Source: Hugenholtzia roseola DSM 9546
GTDB lineage: Bacteria; Bacteroidota; Bacteroidia; Cytophagales; Bernardetiaceae
DNA length: 64,000 nucleotides
Direction of reading: 5' to 3'
Assembly (NCBI RefSeq): GCF_000422585.1
Contig: NZ_KE383883.1
Coordinates: 1-64,000, forward strand
Below the pieces are notes generated by a model. That model worked only from the letters and a program-made list of their open reading frames with translations, was not told where the DNA came from and did no database searches. Positions 27,276 to 36,979 of the stretch are shown here, one piece after another; positions within the stretch are counted from its first letter, which is position 1; each line of letters begins with the position of its first letter. Made by a program: the position numbers and the translations under genes.

Positions 27276-27911
27276 TTATTTGAGGGGACGGCTTGTAGTG
27301 CCTACGCCATTGCGGAATAAATTTGAAACATATTTAAAGAAAGAAGGATTGTTTTCCTCTTCGGTGAAAGATTTGGGATAGACCTCCTCTGCACCTGCTT
27401 CCTTCAATACTGCCTCAATATCTGCCTGCGATTTAGAGCCATTCTTGACTAAATCTATCGCCATGACGTGCTTGTGGTCGGTACTACGACGGTCGAAGAT
27501 ACGTGGCACTTTGTAAGGCTTCAAATCTTGTGAAACCAAGAAAGAGCCTACCATACCGAAAGCCGAAAAAAGAACGGTCATCTCAAAGGATACGGGGATA
27601 AAGTCGGGGAAAGCAACAAAAGGCTTTCCACCGATAATCATAGGCCAAGAGATACCCAACATACCAATTTGCATGACCAAAGCCAGCGTAGTGCCTGTTG
27701 CACCAAACATAAAGGCGGCTTTGGGTAGCCAAGAGGCTTTATAGCCTAAGGCATGCTCCAAACCGTGAATCGGATAAGGAGTGAAGACTTCGTGGATAGT
27801 TACGCCTTTCTTACGCACTTTTTCCACTCCATGCAAAAGCACGTCTTCGTCATCAAAGATGCCTACTAAGAAGTGTTTGTCGAGTTCTTGATTTGATTGT
27901 GTTGCTGCCAT
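27276..27911 (-). CDS. actD: alternative complex III subunit ActD (DUF3341)
   Basis: I use ATG at 27911 (MAATQSNQELDKHF), since the frame upstream begins with TTG. The 211-residue product has the DUF3341 features LVGIFDDEDVLLHGVEKVRKKG, VFTPYPIHGLEHALG and two membrane helices at about residues 60-80 and 98-125, with KPFVAFPDFIPVSFEMTVLF between. ActD is the two-helix scaffold subunit of the complex. It is 26 bases after the next upstream gene actC and before actE. Confidence 0.9.
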   Translation of the reverse strand: MAATQSNQELDKHFLVGIFDDEDVLLHGVEKVRKKGVTIHEVFTPYPIHGLEHALGYKASWLPKAAFMFGATGTTLALVMQIGMLGISWPMIIGGKPFVAFPDFIPVSFEMTVLFSAFGMVGSFLVSQDLKPYKVPRIFDRRSTDHKHVMAIDLVKNGSKSQADIEAVLKEAGAEEVYPKSFTEEENNPSFFKYVSNLFRNGVGTTSRPLK

Positions 27912-27942
27912 AATCAAGGGTTAGGTTTGAAGTGGTAAGAAA

Positions 27943-29346
27943 TTAGATAACGTTATGGGGGTCTTTGATAGTAACACGTGCCTTATACACCTTGTCGTTA
28001 GAGCTTTTCAAGACCGATTTTACCTCTGCCATATTCACCACAGGGAAATATTTGGCAAACATAAAGAATAGGGTGAAGAAAAGTCCGAAGGTAAAGATAT
28101 AACACATTACGTCCCAAGCCGTAGGGGAGAAATAGCCCCAAGCCGAAGGAAGGTAGTCGTGGTGCAAAGAGGTTACAATAATTACGAAACGCTCGAACCA
28201 CATACCGATATTTACCACAATAGAAAGCATGAACGTGAACCAAATCGTAGTACGCGCCCACTTAATCCAGAAAACTTGTGGTGAAATTACGTTACAAGTC
28301 ATCATTGCCCAATATGCCCACCAGTAATCACCTGTCATACGGTTGATGAAGCAAAACTGCTCGTAAGGCACTTGCGAATACCAAGCGATAAAGAACTCGG
28401 TGATATAAGCGATACCGACAATCGAGCCTGTAACCATGACGATAATGTTCATCATCTCGATGTGTTCGAGTGTGATGTAATGTTCTAATTTATAGACTTT
28501 GCGCGTAACAAGCATCAGGGTCAATACCATAGCGAAACCAGAGAAAATCGCACCCGCAACAAAGTAGGGAGGGAAAATCGTCGTATGCCAGCCGGGAATA
28601 ACCGAAGTAGCAAAGTCAAAACTTACGATAGTGTGTACCGAAAGTACAAGCGGCGTAGAAAGACCTGCTAAGATAAGCGAAACGGCTTCGTAGTGCATCC
28701 ACGACTTTGCGCCGCCTGTCCAGCCTAAGCTCAAAGCACCGTAAATCAAACGCCCCCACTTGCCTACTGCTCTATCGCGAATAGTGGCAAAGTCAGGCAC
28801 AAGACCGATAAACCAGAAGACAAGCGAAACCGAAAAGTAAGTAGAAATCGCAAACACGTCCCAAAGGAGCGGCGAGTTGAAGTTCACCCAAAGCGAACCG
28901 AAGGTATTAGGCAGGGGAAGTACCCAATAAGCACCCAACCAAGGTCTGCCCATGTGTACGATAGGCCAAACGGCGGCACAGATAACGGCGAAAATAGTCA
29001 TCGCCTCTGCTGCGCGGTTGATGGCAGTACGCCACTTTTGGCGGAAAAGCAAGAGTACGGCAGAAATCAGCGTACCTGCGTGACCGATACCGACCCACCA
29101 GACGAAGTTGGTGATGTCCCAAGCCCATTGAATTGTCTTGTTCAAGCCCCATCTACCGATGCCATTCCAGAGCATATCGCCTAAGAAATAACCACCCGAA
29201 GCGAGCAAGAAGAGCGAAAACGCCATAGCAGCCATCCAGAGCGGCGCGGGTTTCTCCTCTACGCGCCCTGCAATATCGTTCGTTACGTCGTGATGGGTTC
29301 TCCCACCCGTAACTAATGGCTCACGAACTTCTGATATGATTTGCAT
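27943..29346 (-). CDS. actC: alternative complex III subunit ActC (NrfD-like quinol-binding)
   Basis: A 467-residue NrfD/PsrC-type protein of about ten membrane helices, with FVWWVGIGHAGTLISAVLLLF, MHYEAVSLILAGLSTPLVLSVHTIVS and AWYSQVPYEQFCF. ActC holds the principal menaquinol oxidation site in the membrane. Strong conservation with other Bacteroidota ActC proteins is expected. A 164-base gap with a stacked hairpin separates it from actB. Confidence 0.92.
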   Translation of the reverse strand: MQIISEVREPLVTGGRTHHDVTNDIAGRVEEKPAPLWMAAMAFSLFLLASGGYFLGDMLWNGIGRWGLNKTIQWAWDITNFVWWVGIGHAGTLISAVLLLFRQKWRTAINRAAEAMTIFAVICAAVWPIVHMGRPWLGAYWVLPLPNTFGSLWVNFNSPLLWDVFAISTYFSVSLVFWFIGLVPDFATIRDRAVGKWGRLIYGALSLGWTGGAKSWMHYEAVSLILAGLSTPLVLSVHTIVSFDFATSVIPGWHTTIFPPYFVAGAIFSGFAMVLTLMLVTRKVYKLEHYITLEHIEMMNIIVMVTGSIVGIAYITEFFIAWYSQVPYEQFCFINRMTGDYWWAYWAMMTCNVISPQVFWIKWARTTIWFTFMLSIVVNIGMWFERFVIIVTSLHHDYLPSAWGYFSPTAWDVMCYIFTFGLFFTLFFMFAKYFPVVNMAEVKSVLKSSNDKVYKARVTIKDPHNVI

Positions 29347-29445
29347 GTGAATATGATTGGTTCTACGATTAAATGCGAATTTGAAGGGAAAAAGTGCGAT
29401 AAGCGCACTTATAGCTATCCGAAGGAGGATGAAAGAGATGCAAAA

Positions 29446-29504
29446 GATAGGCAGCAGGTAGGATTTATCGCCTCTTGAAGGCTTTACCTACCTATCGCCT
29501 ATCT
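29446..29504 (-). promoter_or_regulatory. intercistronic stacked hairpin between actB and actC
   Basis: Three nested stems are visible: AGATAGG (29446-29452) with CCTATCT (29498-29504), AGGTAGG (29456-29462) with CCTACCT (29487-29493), and an inner GCCT/AGGC. No T-run follows on the minus strand, so an RNA stability or processing element inside the operon is more likely than a terminator. Confidence 0.5.
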
Positions 29505-29510
29505 ATCTTC

Positions 29511-32500
29511 CTATGCCTCTGTCTTTTGAAGTGGCGAAGTAGGAACAAATGCTTCATCTTGGTTGCGAACTTTGGTCAGATACCAAACATTCGGACGGGT
29601 ATTGATTTCCGCCAAAACATTGTAAGCACGCTTATCCAATTCTCCTTCTAACACCTGAACGATTTTGCTATTCGGGTCATTCAAGTCACCAAAGGTAATT
29701 GCCTGTGTAGGACAAGCACTTGCACAAGCCGTAACAACTTCGCCATCACGTACTTTGCGGAGTTCTTTCTTCGCACGCAATTTGCCGTCTTGAATACGCT
29801 GTACGCAAAGTGAGCATTTTTCCATCACACCACGCGAACGAACCGTAACATCAGGGTTCAAGACCATACGACCTAATTCGTCGTTCATGTAATAGTCAAA
29901 TTCTTTGTTCAGATTGTACTTAAACCAGTTGAAGCGACGTACTTTGTAAGGGCAGTTATTGGCGCAATACTTCGTACCTACACAACGGTTGTAAGTCATC
30001 TGATTCAAACCTTCGCTGCTGTGTGTCGTAGCCGCAACAGGGCAGACCGTTTCACAAGGCGCGTTGTTACAATGCTGACACATCATCGGTTGAAAGACAA
30101 TTTCGGGGTTTTCCGATACAATTTTCAAATTGTCGTAGTCTTTCTTATCTGTGGTAGAAGATGAGTAGTAACGGTCGATGCGCATCCAGTGCATATCACG
30201 ACGTACCGCCACTTCTTTTTTACCTACAACGGGAACGTTATTTTCCACATGACAAGCCACCACGCAAGCCGAACAGCCTGTACAGGTATTGAGGTCTATG
30301 ACCATACCCCAGTGGTGATTTGGATACAAGTGAACGTCCGCACCGATAGGGTGTTTTTCCAGCCAAAGGTCTTTCTTGTATTCAGGAATTTCCTTGTTTT
30401 CGTATTTCTTAGTCAAATCGCCACTTTCACCATACCAGTCGTTCTGAATATCCCAGATAGAGATGTCAGTAGGCGTAGTCAAGCCTTTTGAGGTAGCGAT
30501 TTTAGGCTCGTAACGCTTCTCTTGTAGTGCCTTTACGTCTTGATAATCTTTCAAGAGTGCCTCTTGGATAATGGTTTCCCTACCCAAGAAGGTGTGATGC
30601 GTTTGCGTTTGGGCGATAAGTTCCATTTCGCCTGCTGCCTCTACTTGTGCATTGAGGGCATAAAACTGAACGCCGCCTTTCCAAGCCGCCAATTCGTAGG
30701 CATTGATACCAGCGGCTTCGGCTGCCACTTTTCCACCTTTTTCTTTGCTTCTACCATATCCGATAGGCAAAGCAAGGGTATTTTTTGCCAAACCGGGCTG
30801 AACAATGACAGGCAGATTGTATTCCTTGCCCCCAACGTTCAATTTGGCTACTGCCGTATCGTTTTCTTTGGTAGAAAGCCCTTTTGCCATTGCCACATCT
30901 ACCGAAACAAGCAACGCCTGTCCCCAAGTAAGTTTGGTAATAGGCTCTGGCGTTTCCTGAATCCAAGGGTTGTTTGCCATCATACCATTCCCCATAACGG
31001 CACTTGCATAGAGCGCAAGTTCCAAAGTGTCCGCGCCTCCTACTTTTGGTAGGCTTAAAGCATTGGCATCAGGCGCGGTAAAACCTGTAACGGCAGCGAC
31101 AGTGGTAGTTTCGGCAGGAGATTCTGTTTGTGCAGGCTCGCTTGCTACCATCTCTGTCGCACCTTCGGTAGCGGTAGAATCAGTAGCTGCCACTACAACG
31201 GGAGCTTCGGCAATCGCAGCGGTTTTTCCTTTTTTCGGATAAACGCCATCGTGTAAGACCGTTTTCCAAAGTCTTGCAAAGGCAGCACCCGTTTTTCCTG
31301 TGCGTGCTTCCCAAGTTTTTTGGATATAGGTATAATAATCGCCTTCCATGCCTGCCCATTTGATAAGGCTATCTTGAAATTGGCGCGTGTCAAAAATCGG
31401 ATTGATGGTAGGCTGTATCAAAGCAAGGTGTCCCTTCTTAGGCTCTGCATCATTCCAAGACTCCAGATAATGGCGGTCGGGCGTGTGATATTGGCAGAGA
31501 GAAGCCGTTTCGTCTAATCTTTCGGCAGTAGCGATAGAAAGTTTTGCCTTGCCTACTGCGGCTGCAATTTCCGCACCTGCGGGATAGTCATAAACAGGGT
31601 TGCAATTATAGAAAATGACACCAGCTGCACTTCCGCCTTTTAGGGCTTCTACAAAGGCTGCCATCTGCTCGTCATCACCCTGACGCTGATAAGAAGGCGT
31701 TTCAAGGTCGATGGTAGTGCCGTAAGCACCTAATTTTTCGTTAATCGCATTGACAAGCTCTTGCACACCTACCTGATTCGAACCTGAAACAACTAAGGCT
31801 TTGCCGTTAGCTGCGGTTAGTTCTTTGATACAACGTTGTAGGTTTTTATTTGCTAATTCGCTTGAAAGTTTGCCTTGTGAAAGGTTGCCGCCACAGATAG
31901 CATTGTAGAGTGCCGCCACCACAGCCACCTCTTCCGAAGGGCGAATTGGGGTGCGATAATCCGAAGAACCACCTGTGATAGAGAGCATGCTCTCGAATTG
32001 ATAGTGGCGCGACATCTGCTTTTTGTCTTTCGAGATGCGGCGCGTTTCGGCATACTGTTTTGTATGCTCGATTTCGGCAATCCATTCGCCTAAAAAGTCG
32101 GCATTGATACCTACAATTACTTCGGCTTTGCTAAAATCATACGATGGAATGACTTTTTTACCGAAATTGTTTTGGTGTGCTTTTGCAATGGCGTAGCGCG
32201 AAATTGGGTCATAGCTTACATGCTTGACACTCACGCCTGCTTTTTCGCCAAACTCGGCTACCAATCTTTTCGTGCTGGGGCTAAGAACGGTGTGGCTCAC
32301 GATATAAAGGTCGCCACCTAAGCCGCTCAATTTTGCCATGATTTCTTTATCAATAGCCGCCCATTCTGCCTGCTCGCCACCTTTCGAGGGCTTGCGGGCT
32401 TTTTCAGCATCATACAAACCCAAAACCGAAGCACTCACACGCGCATTGATGCCGCCTTGTGTTAGGGGTGAGTCGGGATTGCCTTCTACCAAAATCGGAC

Positions 32501-32852
32501 GACCTTCGCGCGTCTTGACAATGACGGCGCAATATTCGCCACCCTGCACATACGAAGAGGCGTAGAAGTTGGGAATAGAAGCAACCACATCTTCGGGGTT
32601 GTTCAAATAAGGAATGGCTTTTTTCACAGGTGCCTCGCAAGCTGCCAAAGAAACGGCTGCCACGCTAAAACCCATCAATTTGAGGAAGTCGCGGCGCGAA
32701 GAGTCGTGTTCTTCTTCGTTTTTAGAGTTGTCGCCGTAGGCATCTTTGATAGGAAGATACGCAGGGAACTCTTTTTCGGCATGCTTGATGAAGTCGGGGT
32801 CGTTGGTGAATTGTTCCAGACCTTTCCAGTATGTATTCTTTTTTAATTTCAT
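29511..32852 (-). CDS. actB: alternative complex III subunit ActB, iron-sulfur protein
   Basis: The 1113-residue protein fuses a molybdopterin-oxidoreductase-like domain to a ferredoxin-like domain. A Tat-type segment RRDFLKLMGFSVAAVSLAAC lies at residues 53-72, displaced from the N-terminus as in TAT-variant-translocated ActB, and ends at a lipobox-like cysteine. The C-terminal third has four cysteine clusters: CTGCSACVVACH, CQHCNNAPCETVCPV, CVGTKYCANNCPY and CSLCVQRI...CASACPTQ. The Mo-domain has no evident cofactor ligands, as known for ActB. It carries electrons from the quinol site toward the cytochrome subunits. Confidence 0.93.
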   Translation of the reverse strand: MKLKKNTYWKGLEQFTNDPDFIKHAEKEFPAYLPIKDAYGDNSKNEEEHDSSRRDFLKLMGFSVAAVSLAACEAPVKKAIPYLNNPEDVVASIPNFYASSYVQGGEYCAVIVKTREGRPILVEGNPDSPLTQGGINARVSASVLGLYDAEKARKPSKGGEQAEWAAIDKEIMAKLSGLGGDLYIVSHTVLSPSTKRLVAEFGEKAGVSVKHVSYDPISRYAIAKAHQNNFGKKVIPSYDFSKAEVIVGINADFLGEWIAEIEHTKQYAETRRISKDKKQMSRHYQFESMLSITGGSSDYRTPIRPSEEVAVVAALYNAICGGNLSQGKLSSELANKNLQRCIKELTAANGKALVVSGSNQVGVQELVNAINEKLGAYGTTIDLETPSYQRQGDDEQMAAFVEALKGGSAAGVIFYNCNPVYDYPAGAEIAAAVGKAKLSIATAERLDETASLCQYHTPDRHYLESWNDAEPKKGHLALIQPTINPIFDTRQFQDSLIKWAGMEGDYYTYIQKTWEARTGKTGAAFARLWKTVLHDGVYPKKGKTAAIAEAPVVVAATDSTATEGATEMVASEPAQTESPAETTTVAAVTGFTAPDANALSLPKVGGADTLELALYASAVMGNGMMANNPWIQETPEPITKLTWGQALLVSVDVAMAKGLSTKENDTAVAKLNVGGKEYNLPVIVQPGLAKNTLALPIGYGRSKEKGGKVAAEAAGINAYELAAWKGGVQFYALNAQVEAAGEMELIAQTQTHHTFLGRETIIQEALLKDYQDVKALQEKRYEPKIATSKGLTTPTDISIWDIQNDWYGESGDLTKKYENKEIPEYKKDLWLEKHPIGADVHLYPNHHWGMVIDLNTCTGCSACVVACHVENNVPVVGKKEVAVRRDMHWMRIDRYYSSSTTDKKDYDNLKIVSENPEIVFQPMMCQHCNNAPCETVCPVAATTHSSEGLNQMTYNRCVGTKYCANNCPYKVRRFNWFKYNLNKEFDYYMNDELGRMVLNPDVTVRSRGVMEKCSLCVQRIQDGKLRAKKELRKVRDGEVVTACASACPTQAITFGDLNDPNSKIVQVLEGELDKRAYNVLAEINTRPNVWYLTKVRNQDEAFVPTSPLQKTEA

Positions 32853-32909
32853 ATTTCGAGAGAGAGTTTTGAGGCAAGTTGTAAGAAAGAAGCGAATAGT
32901 AGAAGACTA

Positions 32910-34193
32910 TTAGTAGTGGCACTTCGAGCATTCCAAACCGCCGATGTCTTCCACTTTCAAAGGCTCTTTGGACACTTCCTTATGAATTTGCTCTACTCGT
33001 TCGTAATATTCATTGCCTTGTACCTTGACGTTGGTTTCACGGTGGCAGTTGATACACCAGCCCATTGTCAGGAGTGAGATTTGTTGTACGACTTCCATCT
33101 CTTGGATATTCCCATGGCAGGTTTGGCATTCGATGCCCGCCACTTTGACGTGTTGCGCATGGTTGAAATAAGAAAGGTCGGGAAGGTTATGCACGCGAAC
33201 CCACTGTATTGGCTCATCGTTGGCGATAGCGTCGTAGATTTTCTGAATGTTTTTCGAATCGGTACGAATAGAATTGTGGCAATTCATACAAACATTAGCC
33301 GAAGGAATGACGGCAGACTTGCCTTTTTCTACCCCTGTGTGGCAATACTTACAATCAATTTCGTAGTAGCCTGCATGCAATTTGTGTGAGAACGGAATCG
33401 GCTGTGTAGGCGCGTAACCTTGCTGCACACCGACAGTCCAAAGTCCGTCGAAGGTGGCTTTCAAAGATACCGCTACAAAGATAAAGGCGATTGTACCAAT
33501 AAAGGCTTGGCTGCGGACGATTGCGCCCAAATCAAACATTTTCTGACCCAAAACCTCTTGGTCTTCTTCGGTCAGACCTTTTGCCTTTTTCAGATAGCCC
33601 GCCAAAACGGAAATCAGAATAATCATCACCACTGCCAAAACCAAAAGCAATACCGTAAGGGCAATTACCGCCGCCAAAAGGAAAGAGGAGTTGCCACCAG
33701 TTTCTACAGGTGTAGTACCACCACCACTTACAACAACGTCTGCCACAGGCAAAGGCACGCTATTGACGTAGGCTACGATATTTCTCACGTCGTCGTCAGA
33801 AAGGAACTCATGAGCGGGCATTACCGTTTTGTTGTAGTCATTGTAGAGCTTGACTGCGTAAGCGTCGCCGCTATCGATGACTTTTTTTGAGTTCTTCACA
33901 AAAGCGATAATCCAAGCTTCATCTCTGCGTTCGGAAATACCTGCAAGGGCAGGACCTACTGCACGTTCGTGTACTTTGTGGCAGGCTTTACAGTTGCCTT
34001 CGAAAAGTTCCTTTCCTTTGGCAATATCGGCACCACCGCCCGCTGGGGCTGCTTGTTGAGCTGTAGCGTCTGTGGCTACGGAGTCAGGGTCTTGTGGGGC
34101 TTGCGCAGAGAGCGAGCCATGAAGCCAGCCCATAAGCAATGCAAGCATCATCAAGAAACGACCTTTGCTCAAAATAGACATAATCGGAGGCAT
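32910..34193 (-). CDS. actA: alternative complex III multihaem cytochrome c subunit ActA, fused to a cytochrome c domain
   Basis: A 427-residue exported cytochrome; a second start at 34181 (MSILSKGRFLMM) is equally good. After the signal peptide comes a monohaem cytochrome c domain (CKACHKVHERAVGP, with Met in TVMPAHEFLSDDD), a membrane helix (about residues 170-200), a second helix and then a pentahaem C-terminal domain with CKYCH, CMNCH, CQTCH, CINCH and CSKCH, the last at the very C-terminus. Six haem sites in total. It is the first gene of the act operon. Confidence 0.92.
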   Translation of the reverse strand: MPPIMSILSKGRFLMMLALLMGWLHGSLSAQAPQDPDSVATDATAQQAAPAGGGADIAKGKELFEGNCKACHKVHERAVGPALAGISERRDEAWIIAFVKNSKKVIDSGDAYAVKLYNDYNKTVMPAHEFLSDDDVRNIVAYVNSVPLPVADVVVSGGGTTPVETGGNSSFLLAAVIALTVLLLVLAVVMIILISVLAGYLKKAKGLTEEDQEVLGQKMFDLGAIVRSQAFIGTIAFIFVAVSLKATFDGLWTVGVQQGYAPTQPIPFSHKLHAGYYEIDCKYCHTGVEKGKSAVIPSANVCMNCHNSIRTDSKNIQKIYDAIANDEPIQWVRVHNLPDLSYFNHAQHVKVAGIECQTCHGNIQEMEVVQQISLLTMGWCINCHRETNVKVQGNEYYERVEQIHKEVSKEPLKVEDIGGLECSKCHY

Positions 34194-34271
34194 AACAGAG
34201 TAATTATGATTTATAGAAGATGAGTATTAGAAGGTTTCAGTAGAAGGTTAGCACGCGCTTTTTTGGTCAGA

Positions 34272-34302
34272 CAAAATTACAACGGGATTTTATCTAAACA
34301 AA
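34272..34302 (-). promoter_or_regulatory. promoter of the act-cta operon
   Basis: On the minus strand TTTG (34302-34299) is followed after 19 bases by TAATTTTG (34279-34272). Transcription would begin near 34265, about 72 bases before actA. A second TATTTTTG at 34311-34304 lacks a -33 box. Confidence 0.6.
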
Positions 34303-34877
34303 CCAAAAATATACGATTTGAGCAGCCCTGCCTTTTAATTGCGTAAATCTAACTGATTTTCAGCAACTTAAAAAAGCAGATTCCCGAACCTCTGCATAAT
34401 TTAGAACCGTTCTAAATTAGCAAATAACCTTTTTGTCGCTTTACACGTTGGGAAAGGCAGCAAGAAAGCCAAAAGAAGACAAAGCTTTGGGCAGACACGC
34501 TTTCATTTTTTAGACTTTTCCATGCTTTTGTTTTACTTTTTTTATTTCTACCACTTTTCCGCTTGCCCTTTTAAGAGGGCGTGTAAATTGGGCTGCAATA
34601 TGTACTTTTTTTGCGAAATAACCCCTCAGTCAAGGAAAAAAATGTATAAGGTAAAGGTTTAAAAAAATTGAAACCTTCTAATTTAGGGCTGTTGGAGCAA
34701 ACGAAGTGGCAAAACGTGCCGTCAATCATATCATCAATGCCACAGGTGCGCCCAAAAATTATTGTGAAATATACTTGCTCAAAAACGCTTTTGTATTGGA
34801 AGTATTCCAACTTCGCGACAAAAATCGTTGGAATAAAGGGTTATCTTGGCAGAACAATCAGTAGTTGTTTTAAAATT
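34303..34877. other. intergenic; possible gene remnant at 34682-34864
   Basis: No intact gene is seen between the act promoter and the repeat at 34878. One plus-strand frame, open from 34682 to the stop at 34862-34864, gives a 60-residue protein-like sequence (RAVGANEVAKRAVNHIINATG..., YCEIYLLKNAFVLEV) with no start codon; it may be a decayed gene fragment. Frames on the minus strand here lack coding character. Confidence 0.35.
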
Positions 34878-34990
34878 TCTTATTTTTGTTTTTTAGAGCC
34901 TGAAAACACTTTGTTATTTCAATCTCACTTCGGACAGAACATGCCTTATCCCTACATTTGCACCCGTTTTTTTAGAATTTAACTCCGCTG
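34878..34990 (+). repeat. interspersed CAG...CTG repeat, right part, copy B
   Basis: The sequence matches the right two thirds of the reference copy, including TTATTTCAATCTCACTTCGGACA, TATCCCTACATTTGCA and TTTTTAGAATTTAAC, and ends in the expected CTG at 34990, four bases before the ATG at 34994. The central palindrome is decayed. Confidence 0.7.
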
Positions 34991-34993
34991 AAT

Positions 34994-36979
34994 ATGTCCC
35001 TCGACCACATTCTTGCCGATACCCTCGACTTTTTGGCACAATATCCGCCCTTTGATAACCTTTCTGCTTCGGAACTCTCACTTTTAGGCAAAAGTGCAAA
35101 ACTTGCCTATTACGAAAAAAATGAAGAAGTTGTCCGACAAGGCGACGCGCCTGCGCCTCACTTTTTTGTTGTCAAGAAAGGCAAAGTAGATGTCTTACAG
35201 ACCGACGAGGGGCGAACCGTCTTGGTAGATGTCTGTGGCAAAGGCGATATGTTTGGGCTGCGTGCGATTTTGGCACAAAACCCCTATATCGCGACCTGCA
35301 AAGCCGCCGAAGATTCATTGGTCTATTGGATTTCGAAGTCCGCCTTCGAGCAAGTGGTGAATCAAAATCCGAAAGTTGCGCTCTTTTTAGCGGCAGGATT
35401 CGCCTCTGGCGTTGTGATTTTCAAGCCCGAAGAAGCCCTAAGTTCTACTTTGGAAGTGCAGAAAAATCAGGCTACCAAATCAATCATACAAGCCCAATTC
35501 ACCAATAGCGATTTTTTAGAAGTCTTTACCGAAAGAAAACTCATCCGCTGTGCGCCTACTTGCACCATTCAGGAAGTAGCGCAAATGATGACTCAACACA
35601 ACATCGGCTCGATGCTCATTACCGATACCGAAGGGCTGCCGTTGGGTATCGTTACCGATTCCGACCTACGCAAAAAAGTAGTGGCACAGACCGAGCGCAT
35701 CAAACAAAATCCGATAAGTAGCATCATGAGTGCGCCTGTCAAGACCATTGCACCCAAGAAAACCGTTTCGGAAATGATGCTTTTGATGACCAAATTCAAA
35801 ATTACTCACCTTTGCATCACACAAGACGGTAGTACGCAAAGTGCCGCCATAGGGATTGTTTCACAGCGCGACTTGCTTTTGGCACAGGGCAATCAGCCTG
35901 CCATTTTGGTCAAGGAAATGAGCCGCGCACAGAGCGTTGCCCAACTCAAATCGTTGCGCCTGCGTACCCAAAATTTGGTGCAGGCATATCTCAACCAACA
36001 AGTAGGCATTGGTTTTATAGCCGATATTATTACAGAAATCAATGATTTACTGACACAAAAAGCGATAGATTTTGCCATCGAAGCGTTACAACAGGCAGGC
36101 AAGCCCCTACCTGCTTGTCAATTTACTTGGTTGGCTTTGGGAAGTCAGGGTAGGAAAGAACAACTCCTGCCCACCGACCAAGACAATGCCTTAATTTTTC
36201 ACGACCCTCAAAATAGTTTGGATATAGAAACGCTTAAAGGTTACTTTTTGGAATTGGCGCAACTTGTCAATGATACCTTAGCCGAAGTAGGTTTCGAAAA
36301 ATGTCCCGCCGATATGATGGCATCTAACCCCAAATGGTGCTTATCGCTCGAAGAGTGGCAAACGACCTTTGCCCATTGGGTAGCCACTCCCGACAATCAG
36401 GCTATTTTGCACAGCAATATTTTCTTCGATTTTCGTCCGTTAGGTGGTTATCAAAATCCTGCAAACCCCGAACTAAGTGAGACCCTGCGCCAAAGCATTT
36501 TTACACAAATAGAACGATACCCTATTTTCAAGGGCTTTTGGGCAAAATCTGCCCTACAAAATCCGCCTCCCCTTAGCTTTTTCAAAGGCTTTATGGTAGA
36601 AAAAACAGGCGACCAAAAAGACCAATTCGACATCAAGGCACGCGCCATGATGCCCCTAACAGATGCTGCTCGCCTCTTGGCGTATAAATACAAACTAAGC
36701 GAAACGTATAGTACCGCCGAAAGATTTAGAGCCGTCGGACAAATAGCAGAAGAAAAAGAGCCGCATTTAGCCAATATCTGCAAAGCAGCAGCAATGGCAT
36801 ACGAAATTTTGATGCAGCAACGCGCTCACGAGGGCATCAGACACCAAACCGCAGGGCGTTTTATCAACCCACAGGGACTCAACAAATTAGAACGACAGAC
36901 CCTGCGCAATATCTTTAAGACCATAGAAAAATTACAAGAAGTATTTGAGGTACGCTATCAGTTAAATTATTTTAAATAA
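34994..36979 (+). CDS. cNMP-binding, CBS-pair and DUF294 nucleotidyltransferase signalling protein
   Basis: The 661-residue cytoplasmic protein has a cyclic-nucleotide-binding (CAP_ED) domain at residues 15-135 (EEVVRQGDAPAPHFFVVKKGKVDV), two CBS motifs at about 185-300 (NIGSMLITDTEGLPLGIVTDSDL; KITHLCITQDG), a DUF294 nucleotidyltransferase-like core near 375 (LGSQGRKEQLLPTDQDNALIF, with the G-S and D-x-D pattern) and a DUF294_C helical domain at the end. This architecture is found beside cation transporters and acetate permeases in other bacteria and senses nucleotides. No transporter is adjacent here. Its last codons and stop overlap repeat copy C. Confidence 0.88.
   Translation: MSLDHILADTLDFLAQYPPFDNLSASELSLLGKSAKLAYYEKNEEVVRQGDAPAPHFFVVKKGKVDVLQTDEGRTVLVDVCGKGDMFGLRAILAQNPYIATCKAAEDSLVYWISKSAFEQVVNQNPKVALFLAAGFASGVVIFKPEEALSSTLEVQKNQATKSIIQAQFTNSDFLEVFTERKLIRCAPTCTIQEVAQMMTQHNIGSMLITDTEGLPLGIVTDSDLRKKVVAQTERIKQNPISSIMSAPVKTIAPKKTVSEMMLLMTKFKITHLCITQDGSTQSAAIGIVSQRDLLLAQGNQPAILVKEMSRAQSVAQLKSLRLRTQNLVQAYLNQQVGIGFIADIITEINDLLTQKAIDFAIEALQQAGKPLPACQFTWLALGSQGRKEQLLPTDQDNALIFHDPQNSLDIETLKGYFLELAQLVNDTLAEVGFEKCPADMMASNPKWCLSLEEWQTTFAHWVATPDNQAILHSNIFFDFRPLGGYQNPANPELSETLRQSIFTQIERYPIFKGFWAKSALQNPPPLSFFKGFMVEKTGDQKDQFDIKARAMMPLTDAARLLAYKYKLSETYSTAERFRAVGQIAEEKEPHLANICKAAAMAYEILMQQRAHEGIRHQTAGRFINPQGLNKLERQTLRNIFKTIEKLQEVFEVRYQLNYFK

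Noticed and set aside
29511-32852. Active molybdenum oxidoreductase
   Set aside because: Context (act operon), the fused ferredoxin domain and the absence of clear cofactor ligands indicate the non-catalytic ActB subunit.
34571-34982. Open frames on both strands (34668-34982 plus, 34571-34810 minus)
   Set aside because: They cross repeat copy B or lack coding character, and neither resembles a protein family.
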